DNA from: Myxococcales bacterium | Lineage (GTDB): Bacteria > Myxococcota_A > Polyangia > Nannocystales > Nannocystaceae | Direction: 5' to 3' | Assembly (NCBI GenBank): GCA_020633315.1 | Contig: JACKDV010000017.1 | Location: 62,001 to 126,000 of the forward strand | DNA length: 64,000 nucleotides | Made by a program: the position numbers and the translations under genes | The notes under the pieces: generated by a model | Told to the model about the DNA's origin: nothing | What the model saw: only the letters and a program-made list of their open reading frames with translations | Databases searched by the model: none | Part shown: positions 31,251 to 40,327 of the stretch, in pieces | Layout: the number at the start of each line of letters is the position of its first letter | Position numbering within the stretch: the first letter of the stretch is position 1

Positions 31251-32327
31251 TCAGCCCTCGGGCGGAGCCGGGGGCTCCACGTTCAGCGCCGTCGGGGTGT
31301 TCCGGGTGATGAACAGGGCGCCCTGGCCGTACCAGTAGGCCTCGTCATCCTTGAGGTTCCCGTTGTTGTTGTGGTCGCACGACGGGACGCTGCTGCAATT
31401 GGTCAGGGCGTCGGTGCGCGTCCACCAGGTCTTGCGCGGGTTGTTGAGGCACAGGGCCCCATCGGGACCCCAGGCCGCCTCGATGTTCTCGTTGGTCTCC
31501 GACTCGTGGACATTGATGCTCAGGTCGTCCTCGACGTCGATGACCGTGCCGTTCTCGGTGTGGTGCTCACCGTCTCCGCAGTAGTCGGCGCGGACCATCC
31601 GGGTGCAGGCCTGGTGGTGGTCGCCGAGATCGGTCGAGCTGTACGTGCCCTGTGGGTGGTAGCCCCACTCGACGCACTTGGCCATCGCCGCGCCGCGGCA
31701 GGCGAAGGTGGTGATGTCGCCGCCGGAGTCCGAGCCGTCGATGAACGAGTAGTCCGTGTTGGTCCAGTCGCCCGGCAGCAGGATCGCCTTGACCGGAATG
31801 CCGCCGCCATCGAGGCAGGCATCCTCCCAGTCGCCCCAGACCTCGGGATCGGCACTCTCGCGCACGCGGGTCTCCACCTGCATGAACTGGTAGTCCTGCG
31901 AGCTGGCGGTGATCTGCTCCACGCCGGAGATCCGGATCTCGAAGACGGTGCCGTCCTCCTCGTCGCCCTGGAAGAGCATCACCTCGCCCGCATCGAAGGT
32001 CTCGGAGCCCCCCGACTCGGTCATCTCCAGCCCACCCGTGCTCGGGTCGTAGACGATGTCGGTCACCGCGACCCCGTCGAGCAGCGACGAGTTGTAGCGG
32101 AAGCCGTTGTAGCGGAAGCCGTTGTAACGGAAGCCGTTGTAGCGGAAGCCGTTGTAGCGGAAGCCGTTGGGCACCGCCGAGTTGTCGTAGATCGTGCGGA
32201 AGGTCTGCGAGTCATTCGCATCCCCACCATCCTCGATCACGTCGGGCAGCGAGTCGAAAGGATCCTCTTGGTCGCAGCCGGTCGCGGCCACGACGACCAC
32301 TGCGCAGAGCGCAAGACGCACGTGCAT
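31251..32327 (-). CDS. ADYC-domain lipoprotein with NGFRY tandem repeats
   Basis: 358 residues. Signal peptide MHVRLALCAVVVVAATGC, then an acidic stretch and five tandem NGFRY pentapeptides (about residues 54-78). The globular part holds the MVRADYCGDG signature near residue 245, which names the ADYC family, plus CRGAAMAKCVEWGYHPQGTY and several paired cysteines (CLDGGG, CLNNP, CSSVPSC). Known members occur mainly in myxobacteria and lack an assigned function. The protein should be lipid-anchored and secreted. A Ca2+-loop-like DHNNNGNLKDDEA lies near the C-terminus. The neighbouring large kinase is transcribed in the same direction, about 215 bases upstream. Confidence 0.85.
   Translation of the reverse strand: MHVRLALCAVVVVAATGCDQEDPFDSLPDVIEDGGDANDSQTFRTIYDNSAVPNGFRYNGFRYNGFRYNGFRYNGFRYNSSLLDGVAVTDIVYDPSTGGLEMTESGGSETFDAGEVMLFQGDEEDGTVFEIRISGVEQITASSQDYQFMQVETRVRESADPEVWGDWEDACLDGGGIPVKAILLPGDWTNTDYSFIDGSDSGGDITTFACRGAAMAKCVEWGYHPQGTYSSTDLGDHHQACTRMVRADYCGDGEHHTENGTVIDVEDDLSINVHESETNENIEAAWGPDGALCLNNPRKTWWTRTDALTNCSSVPSCDHNNNGNLKDDEAYWYGQGALFITRNTPTALNVEPPAPPEG
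32091..32165. repeat. Five in-frame 15-bp tandem repeats (NGFRY)
   Basis: The unit GTTGTAGCGGAAGCC occurs five times without interruption at 32091-32165 (the third copy has A for G), followed by a partial unit. It encodes NGFRY on the minus strand within the ADYC gene. A slippage-prone 15-bp unit changes length without breaking the frame. Confidence 0.9.
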
Positions 32328-32414
32328 GATTTCCCCCGTTGTCGGTGAGTGACGGATCCCCGCGACAGGGACCCTCGCTCCGCGGCCGAACTCCCCCTCG
32401 ACCGCGGAACGCAG

Positions 32415-32551
32415 GCATCATACTCAGATGTGTCCCATTTTGGGAAGGTCGATCACGGCAAATGCACGAGGAACCTCAAAGTCCAGGATTATTCATACAA
32501 TTCCTGACTTGACACCACGGTGTCTACTCGTTCTCACGAGCGCTATTTTTT
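32415..32551. promoter_or_regulatory. AT-rich intergenic region with palindrome and plus-strand terminator
   Basis: This stretch between the large kinase and ADYC genes is much more AT-rich than its surroundings. It holds the palindrome GACACC-AC-GGTGTC (32511-32524), with TTGACA on the plus strand (32509-32514), and TATGAATAAT on the minus strand about 165 bases before the ADYC start. CTCGT-TCTC-ACGAG (32527-32540) followed by six T (32546-32551) is a terminator oriented for plus-strand transcripts. No plus-strand gene precedes it, so an antisense or small RNA is possible. No coding ORF is seen in the gap. Confidence 0.35.
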
Positions 32552-35500
32552 CGTCGGGCGAGGCAGGGGCGCACAAACGCGCATCCCGAGGGAGCCATCG
32601 TTGAAGTTGGGGGGCACGAGCTGTCGCCCGAGCAACTGGGCCGAGATGGGGTCGAGCATGAAGGCACCACCCCGGATCACGGGCGCATCGTCGTGGAGGG
32701 GATCGACGGTCCACTCCGAGACGTTGCCGGACATGTCCGCGAGCCCGAAGGGGCTGTTGGAGATCGGGTGGGCCCCCACCACGTCGGGTCCCCAGGTGCG
32801 TGCGCTCTTGCCATAGCTGAGGTCGATGTTGAGGTCGTCGGGCTCGAGGTGGTCACCGTGGGGGTACAGCCGCCCGTCGGCGCCTCGACCCGCGCGCTCC
32901 CACTCCTGGTCGGTGCAGTAGCGGGCCCCGGGGACGCGTCCGCTGCGGTCGAGCCACTCGAGGTAGGCGCGACCCTGCGGGAACGAGGGCGCGAGCACGG
33001 GCATGCGCAGCCACGGCTGCTCCCTCCGACGATCCCGCTGGGCATAGACGATGGGCTCGCCCTGCCGCGCCTGCGTCTCGCCGTCCTCGAGCACCATCGC
33101 CAGCTCCCACTCGCCGTCCTCGCGCGGGGTGAGGGACACGACGAAGAAGCTACGATCGGCGATGGGCGTCATCGCCTCGCGCTCGGCCGGGGGCAGGTCG
33201 TCGAGGAATTCGAGCCAGTCCGCGTAGGTGACCTCGTGGCGCGCGATGAGATAGGGGCCGGTCGACACCGTGTGGGCGGGGACCGAGTTGTGGAACACCT
33301 GGCACAGCGCCTCGTCGATGCAGCCGTACAGGAAGCGGCCGGCCGGGACGTAGACGAAGCCCTCGGGGATCGCCTCGGCGGCAGGCAGCTCGATCGTGGT
33401 GGCGAAGGTCTCGCCGCGGGCGAGGACGAAGGGCTGGAGCACGGGCGGGCGCCCGGGCAGCTCGAGCTCGAGTCGATACGAGCCCGCGGGCAGGGAGGTC
33501 GGCGCCACCGGGCTCGTGCCCAGCTCGCGGGGCTCGCCGGGCACGCGGGCCCCGTGGGGGCCGAGCTCGAGCGCCACCAGGCGCACCTTGGCCCCGGGCG
33601 GGCTCGTCTCCACGCTCAGGGTCGCGGGGCGGCTCCAGGCCGCCATTCGCTCGCCGCTGGTGTCGTACAGCGCCAGCCGGTCGAGCAGCTCGGTGACCTT
33701 GGCCTGATCGTGGCGCAGCTCGGCGAGCTCGGCTCGTCGCAGCAGCGCGTCGGCGAGGCGGTCGCGGGCGTCCACGCGCTCGGGATCGAGGGTGAGCGCG
33801 CGCTCGAGCTCGCGGGCAGCCGTGACCAGCGCGAGGTCGGCCGCCTCGGCCTCGGCCTTGGCCGCCTCCCATCGCTGCCACCCGGGCTCGTCGTCGCCCT
33901 CGTCGAAGGCGGCGAAGGCCTCGTCGCGGACGGCGGTGAAGCGCTCGCGGAGCTGCTCGGCGTGCTCGAGGCTGGCGTCGGCCTGCTCGAGCTGCTGGTC
34001 CACCCGCGCCTGGAGCTCGCCGTAGGCCTGCACGCGGATGAGCCCGTAGGTCGCCCCGAGCACCGCCGGGACCGTCACCACCGCCGCGCGACGCAGCCAG
34101 CGGCCGCGCGCCACGGCACGCTCGCTCTGGTCGAGGAACTCGCGCTCGCGCGGGCGCAGGCCGCTGCGCTCGAGGGCGCGGGCCTCCTCGAGCTGGGCCG
34201 AGGTCCACAGGCCGTCGCGAGGCCGACCCAGGCGATCCCAGTCGCGGGCCGACACCTCGAGGCGGTGCCGCAGCGCGCGGGCCTCGGCCGCCTCGTCGAG
34301 CCAGCGCCGCAGGTTGCCCCAGCTGCGGATCAACGCCTCGTGGGCGATCTCGTAGACGGAGCCGTGCTCGTCCTCTCGCACCACCAGCAGGCGCCCGCGC
34401 ACCAGGGCCTCGAGCGCCAGCCGCCCGTCCTCGTCGTGCACCAGCTCCTCGAGCGGGAGGCTGGCCCGGGTGTCGTCGATGGTGACCAGGCGCAGCAGCA
34501 GCTCCTTGGCGGCGACGCGCTGCGCCGGCAGCAGCGAGGCCATCAGCCCCTCGGCATGCCGGGCCAGCGCGCCCACCACCCCGCCGATGCCGTCGAGGTC
34601 GTCGGCCGTGATCACCCCGCTGCTGGCGTCGCGGGCCTCCCACAGCTCGGCCAGCGCGAACTGGAGGATGGGCAGGCTGCTCTGGGCGCCCGCCTCCACC
34701 AGGCGATCGACCAGCGCCGACGACTCGTAGCCCACGTCGAGCACCTCGGCCGGGCCCACGATGGCCTCGCGCATCCCGGCGGGGGACAGCGGGCGCAGCA
34801 GGTAGATCGCCTGCGACAGCTCGTCCCCGATGAACGGGATGTCGGCGGCGCGGGTGAGGAAGTCGCCGCGCACCGTGGCGAGCAGGCGCACCCCGGGCAC
34901 GCCGGCGGCGAGCTGGGCGAGGAAGCGGCCCACCACCTCGGTCTCCTCGCGCTCGCTGATGGTGACCAGCTCCTCGAACTGATCGATGAACAGCAGCTTG
35001 CCCTTGCCGCGCCCGAGCTTCTTGTGGATGAGCCAGCCCAGGGTGTCGGGGCGCGACTCGATGGTCGACTGGGCGGTCTGGTGGTCGATGTCGAAGTGGG
35101 AGACGAGGATCGAGATCAGCGAGCGCAGCGGGTGGCGGCCCGGGGTCATCGTGGCGTAGGACCAGCGGCGCTCGGGCTCGATCACCCCCTCGACGATGCT
35201 GGGCCCCACGCCCGCGCGGCACAGCGACGACTTGCCCACGCCCGAGTCGCCGGCCACGAGCACGAAGGAGTCGGCGCGCAGGCGCTCGAGCACGGCCCGC
35301 AGCTCGGCGCCGCGGCCGAAGAACAGATCGCGGTGCTCGGCCTCGAAGGCTCGCAGCCCGCGGTAGGGGTTGTCGGTGCGAAGCCTGGCCCGGCGGTCAC
35401 CGGCGCGCAGGCCCTCGAGGGCCTCGCGCAGGGCGTCGCCGCTCTGGAAGCGCTCGAGCGGATCGCTGCGGAGGCACCGCTCGATGATCGCGGCGAGGCG

Positions 35501-36400
35501 GGGCTCGACCGAGGGCGCGGCCTCGCGGAGCGAGGGCACCGATAGCTCCTCGAGCTGCGCGCCCAGGGACAGCGGGGAGTGGTCGGCGTGGGGCGGGTGG
35601 CCCACGCACAGCACGTACAGCGCCACCCCCAGCGCGTAGACGTCGGTCTGCCGCGAGGCCGGCTCGGCCTCCCACAGCTCGGGCGCCATGTAGTGCGGCG
35701 TGCCGATGAGCGTGCCGCTCTGGGTGAGCGCCGCCTCGCCGTCCCGCCAGCTCCCGTCCAGGCTCGCCGCGGCGCGCAGCAGCGCGTTGCGATCGCGCGG
35801 CTCGGCCTGCTCCGAGGCGAGCGAGAGGGTCTCCTCGGGATCGGAGCTGGCCGGCGGCTCCGGGGACGGGCCGTGCCGCGCCTCGGGGTCCTCGTCGCCG
35901 GGCTCCTCGCTCTCCACCTTGGCGAGGCTGAAGTCGAGCAGCTTCACCTCCCCGCTCTCCTCGTCGAGGATCGCGTTGGAGAGCTTGATGTCCCGGTGCA
36001 GCACGCCGTGGCGGTGGGCGGTGGCCAGGCCGCGGGCGAGGCCGATGCCCAGCTCGAGCACGCGGGCCCAGGGCAGCGGCGCCTTCATGTCGGACAGGCT
36101 CTGGCCGCGCACGTACTCCGAGACGATGTACGGGTGGCCGTCGAGCTCGCCCACGCGGTGGATCGCCATCACGTTGGGGTGGTGGATGCGGGCGGCCGCG
36201 CGGGCCTCCACCACGAAGCGCCGGCGGGCCCGCTCGGTCAGGGCCGTGCGCAGGAACTTGATCGCCACCGCGCGATCGAGCAGCCGATCGTGCGCGAGGT
36301 AGACCACCCCCATCTTCCCGGCCCCGAGGCGCTCGACGACGCGGTACTCGTCGACCTCGTTGGGCGGCTCCCATGCCCCTGCGCTCGGCGCTCCGACCAC
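32543..36400 (-). CDS. Multidomain Ser/Thr kinase-STAND-FGE-like protein
   Basis: 1285 residues. The kinase domain (about 18-330) has LGAGKMGVVY, VAIKF, HRDIKLSN near 133 and GTPHYMAPE, but DFG reads DFS (LLDFSLAKVE). An nSTAND1-type NTPase follows (NPYRGLRAFEAEHRDLFFGR, Walker A GDSGVGKSSL near 382, and LLFIDQFEEL as Walker B). A hydrophobic segment near 773 (VVTVPAVLGATYGLIRV) leads to coiled helices, a PEGA-like domain (LSVETSPPGAKVRLVALE) near 930, and a formylglycine-generating-enzyme-like domain (PEGFVYVPAGRFLYG near 1013, RHEVTYADWLEFL, CTDQEWERAGRG, DMSGNVSEW, RGGAFM). The FGE part may be a binding rather than catalytic domain. It probably integrates a ligand signal with phosphorylation. 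Confidence 0.88.
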   Translation of the reverse strand: MVGAPSAGAWEPPNEVDEYRVVERLGAGKMGVVYLAHDRLLDRAVAIKFLRTALTERARRRFVVEARAAARIHHPNVMAIHRVGELDGHPYIVSEYVRGQSLSDMKAPLPWARVLELGIGLARGLATAHRHGVLHRDIKLSNAILDEESGEVKLLDFSLAKVESEEPGDEDPEARHGPSPEPPASSDPEETLSLASEQAEPRDRNALLRAAASLDGSWRDGEAALTQSGTLIGTPHYMAPELWEAEPASRQTDVYALGVALYVLCVGHPPHADHSPLSLGAQLEELSVPSLREAAPSVEPRLAAIIERCLRSDPLERFQSGDALREALEGLRAGDRRARLRTDNPYRGLRAFEAEHRDLFFGRGAELRAVLERLRADSFVLVAGDSGVGKSSLCRAGVGPSIVEGVIEPERRWSYATMTPGRHPLRSLISILVSHFDIDHQTAQSTIESRPDTLGWLIHKKLGRGKGKLLFIDQFEELVTISEREETEVVGRFLAQLAAGVPGVRLLATVRGDFLTRAADIPFIGDELSQAIYLLRPLSPAGMREAIVGPAEVLDVGYESSALVDRLVEAGAQSSLPILQFALAELWEARDASSGVITADDLDGIGGVVGALARHAEGLMASLLPAQRVAAKELLLRLVTIDDTRASLPLEELVHDEDGRLALEALVRGRLLVVREDEHGSVYEIAHEALIRSWGNLRRWLDEAAEARALRHRLEVSARDWDRLGRPRDGLWTSAQLEEARALERSGLRPREREFLDQSERAVARGRWLRRAAVVTVPAVLGATYGLIRVQAYGELQARVDQQLEQADASLEHAEQLRERFTAVRDEAFAAFDEGDDEPGWQRWEAAKAEAEAADLALVTAARELERALTLDPERVDARDRLADALLRRAELAELRHDQAKVTELLDRLALYDTSGERMAAWSRPATLSVETSPPGAKVRLVALELGPHGARVPGEPRELGTSPVAPTSLPAGSYRLELELPGRPPVLQPFVLARGETFATTIELPAAEAIPEGFVYVPAGRFLYGCIDEALCQVFHNSVPAHTVSTGPYLIARHEVTYADWLEFLDDLPPAEREAMTPIADRSFFVVSLTPREDGEWELAMVLEDGETQARQGEPIVYAQRDRRREQPWLRMPVLAPSFPQGRAYLEWLDRSGRVPGARYCTDQEWERAGRGADGRLYPHGDHLEPDDLNIDLSYGKSARTWGPDVVGAHPISNSPFGLADMSGNVSEWTVDPLHDDAPVIRGGAFMLDPISAQLLGRQLVPPNFNDGSLGMRVCAPLPRPTKK

Positions 36401-36466
36401 GATGGATCACCTGCGTGGGCGCGGCTCGGCTCGCTCGCGCGCCACCACGACGATATCACGGCCCCA

Positions 36467-39343
36467 TCACGGCGCCTCGCCGTGCTCGCGCAGCCAGGCC
36501 TCGGTGAGCTCCAGGTCGTCGCGCTGCCCCTCGCCGATGTCCACGTACAGCGCCCGGGCTCGCTTCATCAGCTCGACCGCTCGCTCGCGGTCCGCACCGG
36601 TGATCCACAGGGCTTCTCCGAGGGCGCGGCAGGTGTCGGCGATCTCGGCCGGCGGCGCCGCGCCCGGCTGGCGCAGGGCGAGCACCCGCTCGAGCATCGG
36701 CAGGGCCTCCTGGTGGCGCCCGCGGTCCATCAGCACCTGCGCCAGCAGCCCCAGCGGCAGCGCGACGTCGGGGTGCTCGGGCCCCAGCCGCTCCTCGAGG
36801 GTGACCAAGGTCTCGCGCAGCAGGGTCTCGGCGGCGGGCAGCTCGTCCTCCTTGATCAGCACGCTGGCCAGGTTGGAGATCACCACCGCGGTGGTGGGGT
36901 GGGCCGGGCCGAGGGCCTCGGTGAACACCTCCACCGCGCGTCGGTGGTAGCGCTCGGCCTCGGCGAGCTGCCCGGTCATCTCGTAGTGCACGCCGAGGTT
37001 GTTGAGCACCAGGCCCACCCGGCGGTGGCCGGGGCCGTCCACCGCCTCCACGTTGGCGAGCGCGTCGAGGAAGGCCCGCTCGGCCTCGGCCACGTGGCCG
37101 GCCCGCGCGTGGGCGGTGCCGAGGTTGATGAGGGCGGTGCCCAGCGCGGGGTGCCGCTCGCCCACGCTGCGCCGCAGGATCGCCACCGCCTCGGCGCCGA
37201 TCTCGATCGCCTCGTCCAGCCGCCCCGCCTCCGAGAGCGTGGCGCCCAGGGCCGACATCGCCCGGGCCACCCGCGGGTGCTCCTCGCCGTAGCGCGAGCG
37301 CTCGAGCTCCAGGCTGCGGCGCAGGTGCACCAGGGCCTCCTCCTGGCGCATCAGGTCGGCCAGGATCTGCCCGAGGTTGTTGTGGTAGTTGGCCAGCAGG
37401 AAGTGATCGGGGCCCAGGTCCTGCTGCCGCAGCCGTAGCGCGCGCTGGGAGTGGGCCAGCGCGGCCTCGTAGTCGCCGCGGCGCATGTCGATCTGCGCGC
37501 GGATGTTCTCGATGCGCCCCGGGAACTCGGTGCCCGGCAGCTCCATGCGCTCTCGCGCCGCCTCGGCGTGCTCGGTCCAGCGCTCGGCCTCGTCGAAGCG
37601 GGGGGTGGTCGCCTGCGAGCCGAGCACTGCCAGCCCCAGCGAGGCTCGCAGGGCCACCTCGTGGTGGTCGCTCGCCACCGCGTCGGCGAAGGCCTCGTGG
37701 AAGCCCCGCTCCGCGTCGTCCTTGCGGCCCGCCTCCTCGAAGGCCCGGGCCCGCGCCAGGGTGGCCTCGGCCCGCATCGCCCGCGAGCCGCCCTGGGCCC
37801 GCGCGACCGCCTCGTCGGCCGCCGCGACCGCATCGTCGTAGCGACCCGCCTCGCTGAGCACGGTGATCCGGGCCAGCGCCTCCACGTGCGCCATCGCGGT
37901 CGCGTCGTCGTCGGCCACGGGCGGGCGGGCCTGGTCGCACGCGTCGATCGAGCCCAGGGTGTCCAGCATGGCGGGGGCGCGCTCGACCAGCTCCGCGTCG
38001 GCGTCGGCCAGCAGCTCGCCCAGCCCTCGGAGCTCGGCGAGGCGGCGGTGCAGGCAGATCATGCGCTGGGCCAGCCCGTCGTCGCTCGCCTCGGGGGGCT
38101 CGGCGGCCTTGGCCTCGCAGGCCGCCCGCTGGGCCTGCACCCACGCGGCGGCCTGGGCATCCATGCGCTCGCGCACCCGCGTCCAGGCATCGTCGGCGTA
38201 GGTCCGCCCGATGGCCGCGAAGGCCCGCTCGGCTCGCTCGCGACGCTCGTCGTCCCAGGCGCCCGCGAGGTGCTCGTCCACGTGGGCGCAGTAGTCGGCC
38301 GAGGGCCGGGCATCGACCTGTCCCACCCACCATGCGCCGCCGCCCACCATCGCGGCGGCCACGAGCCACGCGGCCTGCCGCCGTCGAGCGCTGCGGCTGC
38401 GCCCGAGCACGTGCAGCAGCGAGGCCAGGTCGGGGTGCCGCCGGACCGGGTCCACCCGCAGGCCGCGGAGCACCGCGGCCCGCAGCGCTCGCGGCAGGTG
38501 GTGGGGCAGCGGCTTGGCCAGGCGCTGGGCCTGGATCGAGGTCGCGATCTGCCAAGGGGTGGCCCCGGCGAACGGGCGCCGGCCCGCGAGCGCCTCGTAG
38601 AGCGCCACACAGAACGCGAACTGATCCGCGCGGTGATCGGCGGGCCGACCATCGAGCTGCTCGGGGGCCATGTACGCGGGCGTGCCCACCAGCGCGCCCG
38701 TGCGGGTGAGCGTGGCCTCGAGCCCGGCGGAGTCGAGCCCGGCCACCCCGAGCGCGACCAGATCCTCGGTGGGGATCTCGGCCGACGGCGGCTCGACCTC
38801 GGCCCGCGTCCGCGCCAGGCCGAAGTCGGTCACCTTCACCTGGCCGTCGTCGCCCATCAGCACGTTGGAGGGCTTGAAGTCGCGGTGCACCAGCCCCGCG
38901 GCGTGGGCCGCCACGAGCCCCTCGCCCGCCAGCCCGAACACCCGCAGCACCTCCCGCCAGTCGGGCCGGGCCTCCTTCATCCAGTCGGCGAGGGTCTGGC
39001 CGCGCACCAGCTCCATCGCGATGAACACCCGACCCTCGTGCGTGCCCACGTCGTGCACGCGGATCACGTTGGGGTGGGCCAGCCGGGCCAGCGCCCGGGC
39101 CTCGCGCTGCAGCCGGGCCTGGGCGTCGCTCGGCGTGCCCGCGTGCAGCAGCTTGAGGGCCACGCGACGATCGAGCTGTGGGTCGAGGGCCGAGAGCACC
39201 ACGCCCATGCCACCGTGCCCCAGCACCCCCAGCACCAGGTAGCGACCGATGTGGCTGCCCTCGACCGGCGACGCACCGCCGGGCCGCTCGGGGACGGTGG
39301 CTTCCCCCCCGGTGGTCGGCTCGGACGACGGCGCCTCGATCAC
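36467..39343 (-). CDS. Ser/Thr protein kinase with C-terminal TPR array
   Basis: 958 residues if GTG 39343 (IEAPSSEPTTGG) is used; ATG 39424 would overlap the divergent enoyl-CoA hydratase start and is less likely. The kinase domain (about 35-310) has LGHGGMGVVLSA, VALKLL, HRDFKPSNVLM, VTDFGLAR and GTPAYMAPEQLDG. A hydrophobic segment (AAWLVAAAMVGGGAWWVG) near residue 330 probably spans the membrane, putting the C-terminal half outside. That half has an alpha-helical region and, from about 600, repeated TPR units of the 42-residue type (ALVHLRRSLELERSRYGEEH, ALINLGTAHARAGHVAEAER, VISNLASVLIKEDELPAAE) resembling kinesin light chain repeats. Such kinases are typical of myxobacteria. Confidence 0.9.
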   Translation of the reverse strand: MIEAPSSEPTTGGEATVPERPGGASPVEGSHIGRYLVLGVLGHGGMGVVLSALDPQLDRRVALKLLHAGTPSDAQARLQREARALARLAHPNVIRVHDVGTHEGRVFIAMELVRGQTLADWMKEARPDWREVLRVFGLAGEGLVAAHAAGLVHRDFKPSNVLMGDDGQVKVTDFGLARTRAEVEPPSAEIPTEDLVALGVAGLDSAGLEATLTRTGALVGTPAYMAPEQLDGRPADHRADQFAFCVALYEALAGRRPFAGATPWQIATSIQAQRLAKPLPHHLPRALRAAVLRGLRVDPVRRHPDLASLLHVLGRSRSARRRQAAWLVAAAMVGGGAWWVGQVDARPSADYCAHVDEHLAGAWDDERRERAERAFAAIGRTYADDAWTRVRERMDAQAAAWVQAQRAACEAKAAEPPEASDDGLAQRMICLHRRLAELRGLGELLADADAELVERAPAMLDTLGSIDACDQARPPVADDDATAMAHVEALARITVLSEAGRYDDAVAAADEAVARAQGGSRAMRAEATLARARAFEEAGRKDDAERGFHEAFADAVASDHHEVALRASLGLAVLGSQATTPRFDEAERWTEHAEAARERMELPGTEFPGRIENIRAQIDMRRGDYEAALAHSQRALRLRQQDLGPDHFLLANYHNNLGQILADLMRQEEALVHLRRSLELERSRYGEEHPRVARAMSALGATLSEAGRLDEAIEIGAEAVAILRRSVGERHPALGTALINLGTAHARAGHVAEAERAFLDALANVEAVDGPGHRRVGLVLNNLGVHYEMTGQLAEAERYHRRAVEVFTEALGPAHPTTAVVISNLASVLIKEDELPAAETLLRETLVTLEERLGPEHPDVALPLGLLAQVLMDRGRHQEALPMLERVLALRQPGAAPPAEIADTCRALGEALWITGADRERAVELMKRARALYVDIGEGQRDDLELTEAWLREHGEAP

Positions 39344-39422
39344 GGGGGCATTGGAGCACGCGCGGGGCCTCCGAGGCCACTGGGGGTCCCCGACCCCGGA
39401 GCGTCGTGCTATGGGGCCGGGC

Positions 39423-40223
39423 ATGGAGCTTCTGGACCTCCGCTACGAACGCGACGAGGAGCTGGCGATCCTCACCCTCGACCGCCCCGACGCCCGCAAC
39501 GCCTACAGCGAGGCGATGGTCGACGGCCTGATCGCAGCCCTCGATGCGGCCGAGGCCGATCACGGCGTGCGCGGCGTGGTGATCACCGGCGCGGGCCGAG
39601 CGTTCCACGCCGGCGGCGATCTCAAGCGCATGCGCGACTCCAGCGGCATGTTCCAGGGCGGCCCGGTGCTGCTGCGGCGGCAGTACATCGACGGGATCCA
39701 GCGGGTGCCGCGACGCCTCGCCGCCTTCGACAAGCCGGTGGTGGCCGCGATCAACGGCGCCGCGATCGGGGCCGGCCTCGACCTCGCGTGCATGTGCGAC
39801 CTGCGGGTGGCCGCGCGCGGCGTGAAGCTCGGCTCCACCTTCGTCAAGGTGGGCCTGGTGCCGGGGGACGGCGGCGCCTACTTCTTGGCCCGCACCATCG
39901 GCTTCCCGCGCGCGCTCGAGCTGATCCTCAGCGCGCGCCTGGTCGACACCGACGAGGCGCTGGCGATGGGCCTGGTGCACGCGGTGGTCGAGCCCGAGGC
40001 GCTGCTCGACGAGGCCAAGGCGCGGGCCCGCATGATCACCGCCAACGCTCCGCTCGCGGTGCGCCTGGCCAAGCGCGCCGCCTACCGCAGCTGGGACCTC
40101 GACGTGGACACCGCCCTCGAGCTCGCCGCGAGCTTCCAGGGGATGGTGCAGAACACCGAGGATCACCAAGAGGCGGTCGACGCGATCCTGGGCAAGCGCC
40201 CGCCGAGCTTCCAGGGGCGCTGA
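39423..40223 (+). CDS. Enoyl-CoA hydratase/isomerase family protein
   Basis: 266 residues with the crotonase fold motifs: LTLDRPDARNAYSEAM, GRAFHAGGDLKRM (oxyanion-hole region), AAINGAAIGAGLDLACMCDL and GLVPGDGGAYFLARTIG. The GDGGA region and the absence of an obvious second catalytic Glu at the usual place leave the exact activity open (hydratase, isomerase or other acyl-CoA lyase). The family acts on acyl-CoA thioesters in the cytoplasm. TGC-TATGGG ending at 39415 resembles an extended -10, seven bases before the ATG, and no SD is seen. The gene is divergent from the TPR kinase. Confidence 0.92.
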   Translation: MELLDLRYERDEELAILTLDRPDARNAYSEAMVDGLIAALDAAEADHGVRGVVITGAGRAFHAGGDLKRMRDSSGMFQGGPVLLRRQYIDGIQRVPRRLAAFDKPVVAAINGAAIGAGLDLACMCDLRVAARGVKLGSTFVKVGLVPGDGGAYFLARTIGFPRALELILSARLVDTDEALAMGLVHAVVEPEALLDEAKARARMITANAPLAVRLAKRAAYRSWDLDVDTALELAASFQGMVQNTEDHQEAVDAILGKRPPSFQGR

Positions 40224-40229
40224 GCCGCG

Positions 40230-40249
40230 GGCGAGCATCGGCGCTCGCC
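40230..40249 (+). terminator. Hairpin after the enoyl-CoA hydratase gene
   Basis: GGCGAGC (40230-40236) pairs with GCTCGCC (40243-40249) around six bases, starting seven bases after the stop. There is no T run. It may end the transcript before the next plus-strand gene. Confidence 0.35.
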
Positions 40250-40327
40250 TCGGGGAGGGCACCGGCGTCGAGATGTGCTTCAATTTCGTGCTCGCCCATC
40301 CCATCGACCAGCTGAGCGATCGCAATT

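Noticed and set aside
32091..32165. Short direct repeats that might be a CRISPR array
   Set aside because: The unit is 15 bp, contiguous without spacers, in frame within a gene, and no cas genes are present.
32693..35545. A long plus-strand open frame opposite the large kinase
   Set aside because: Composition is that of a reverse-strand shadow (His/Arg/Gly/Leu-rich, no domain), and no promoter or SD is present.
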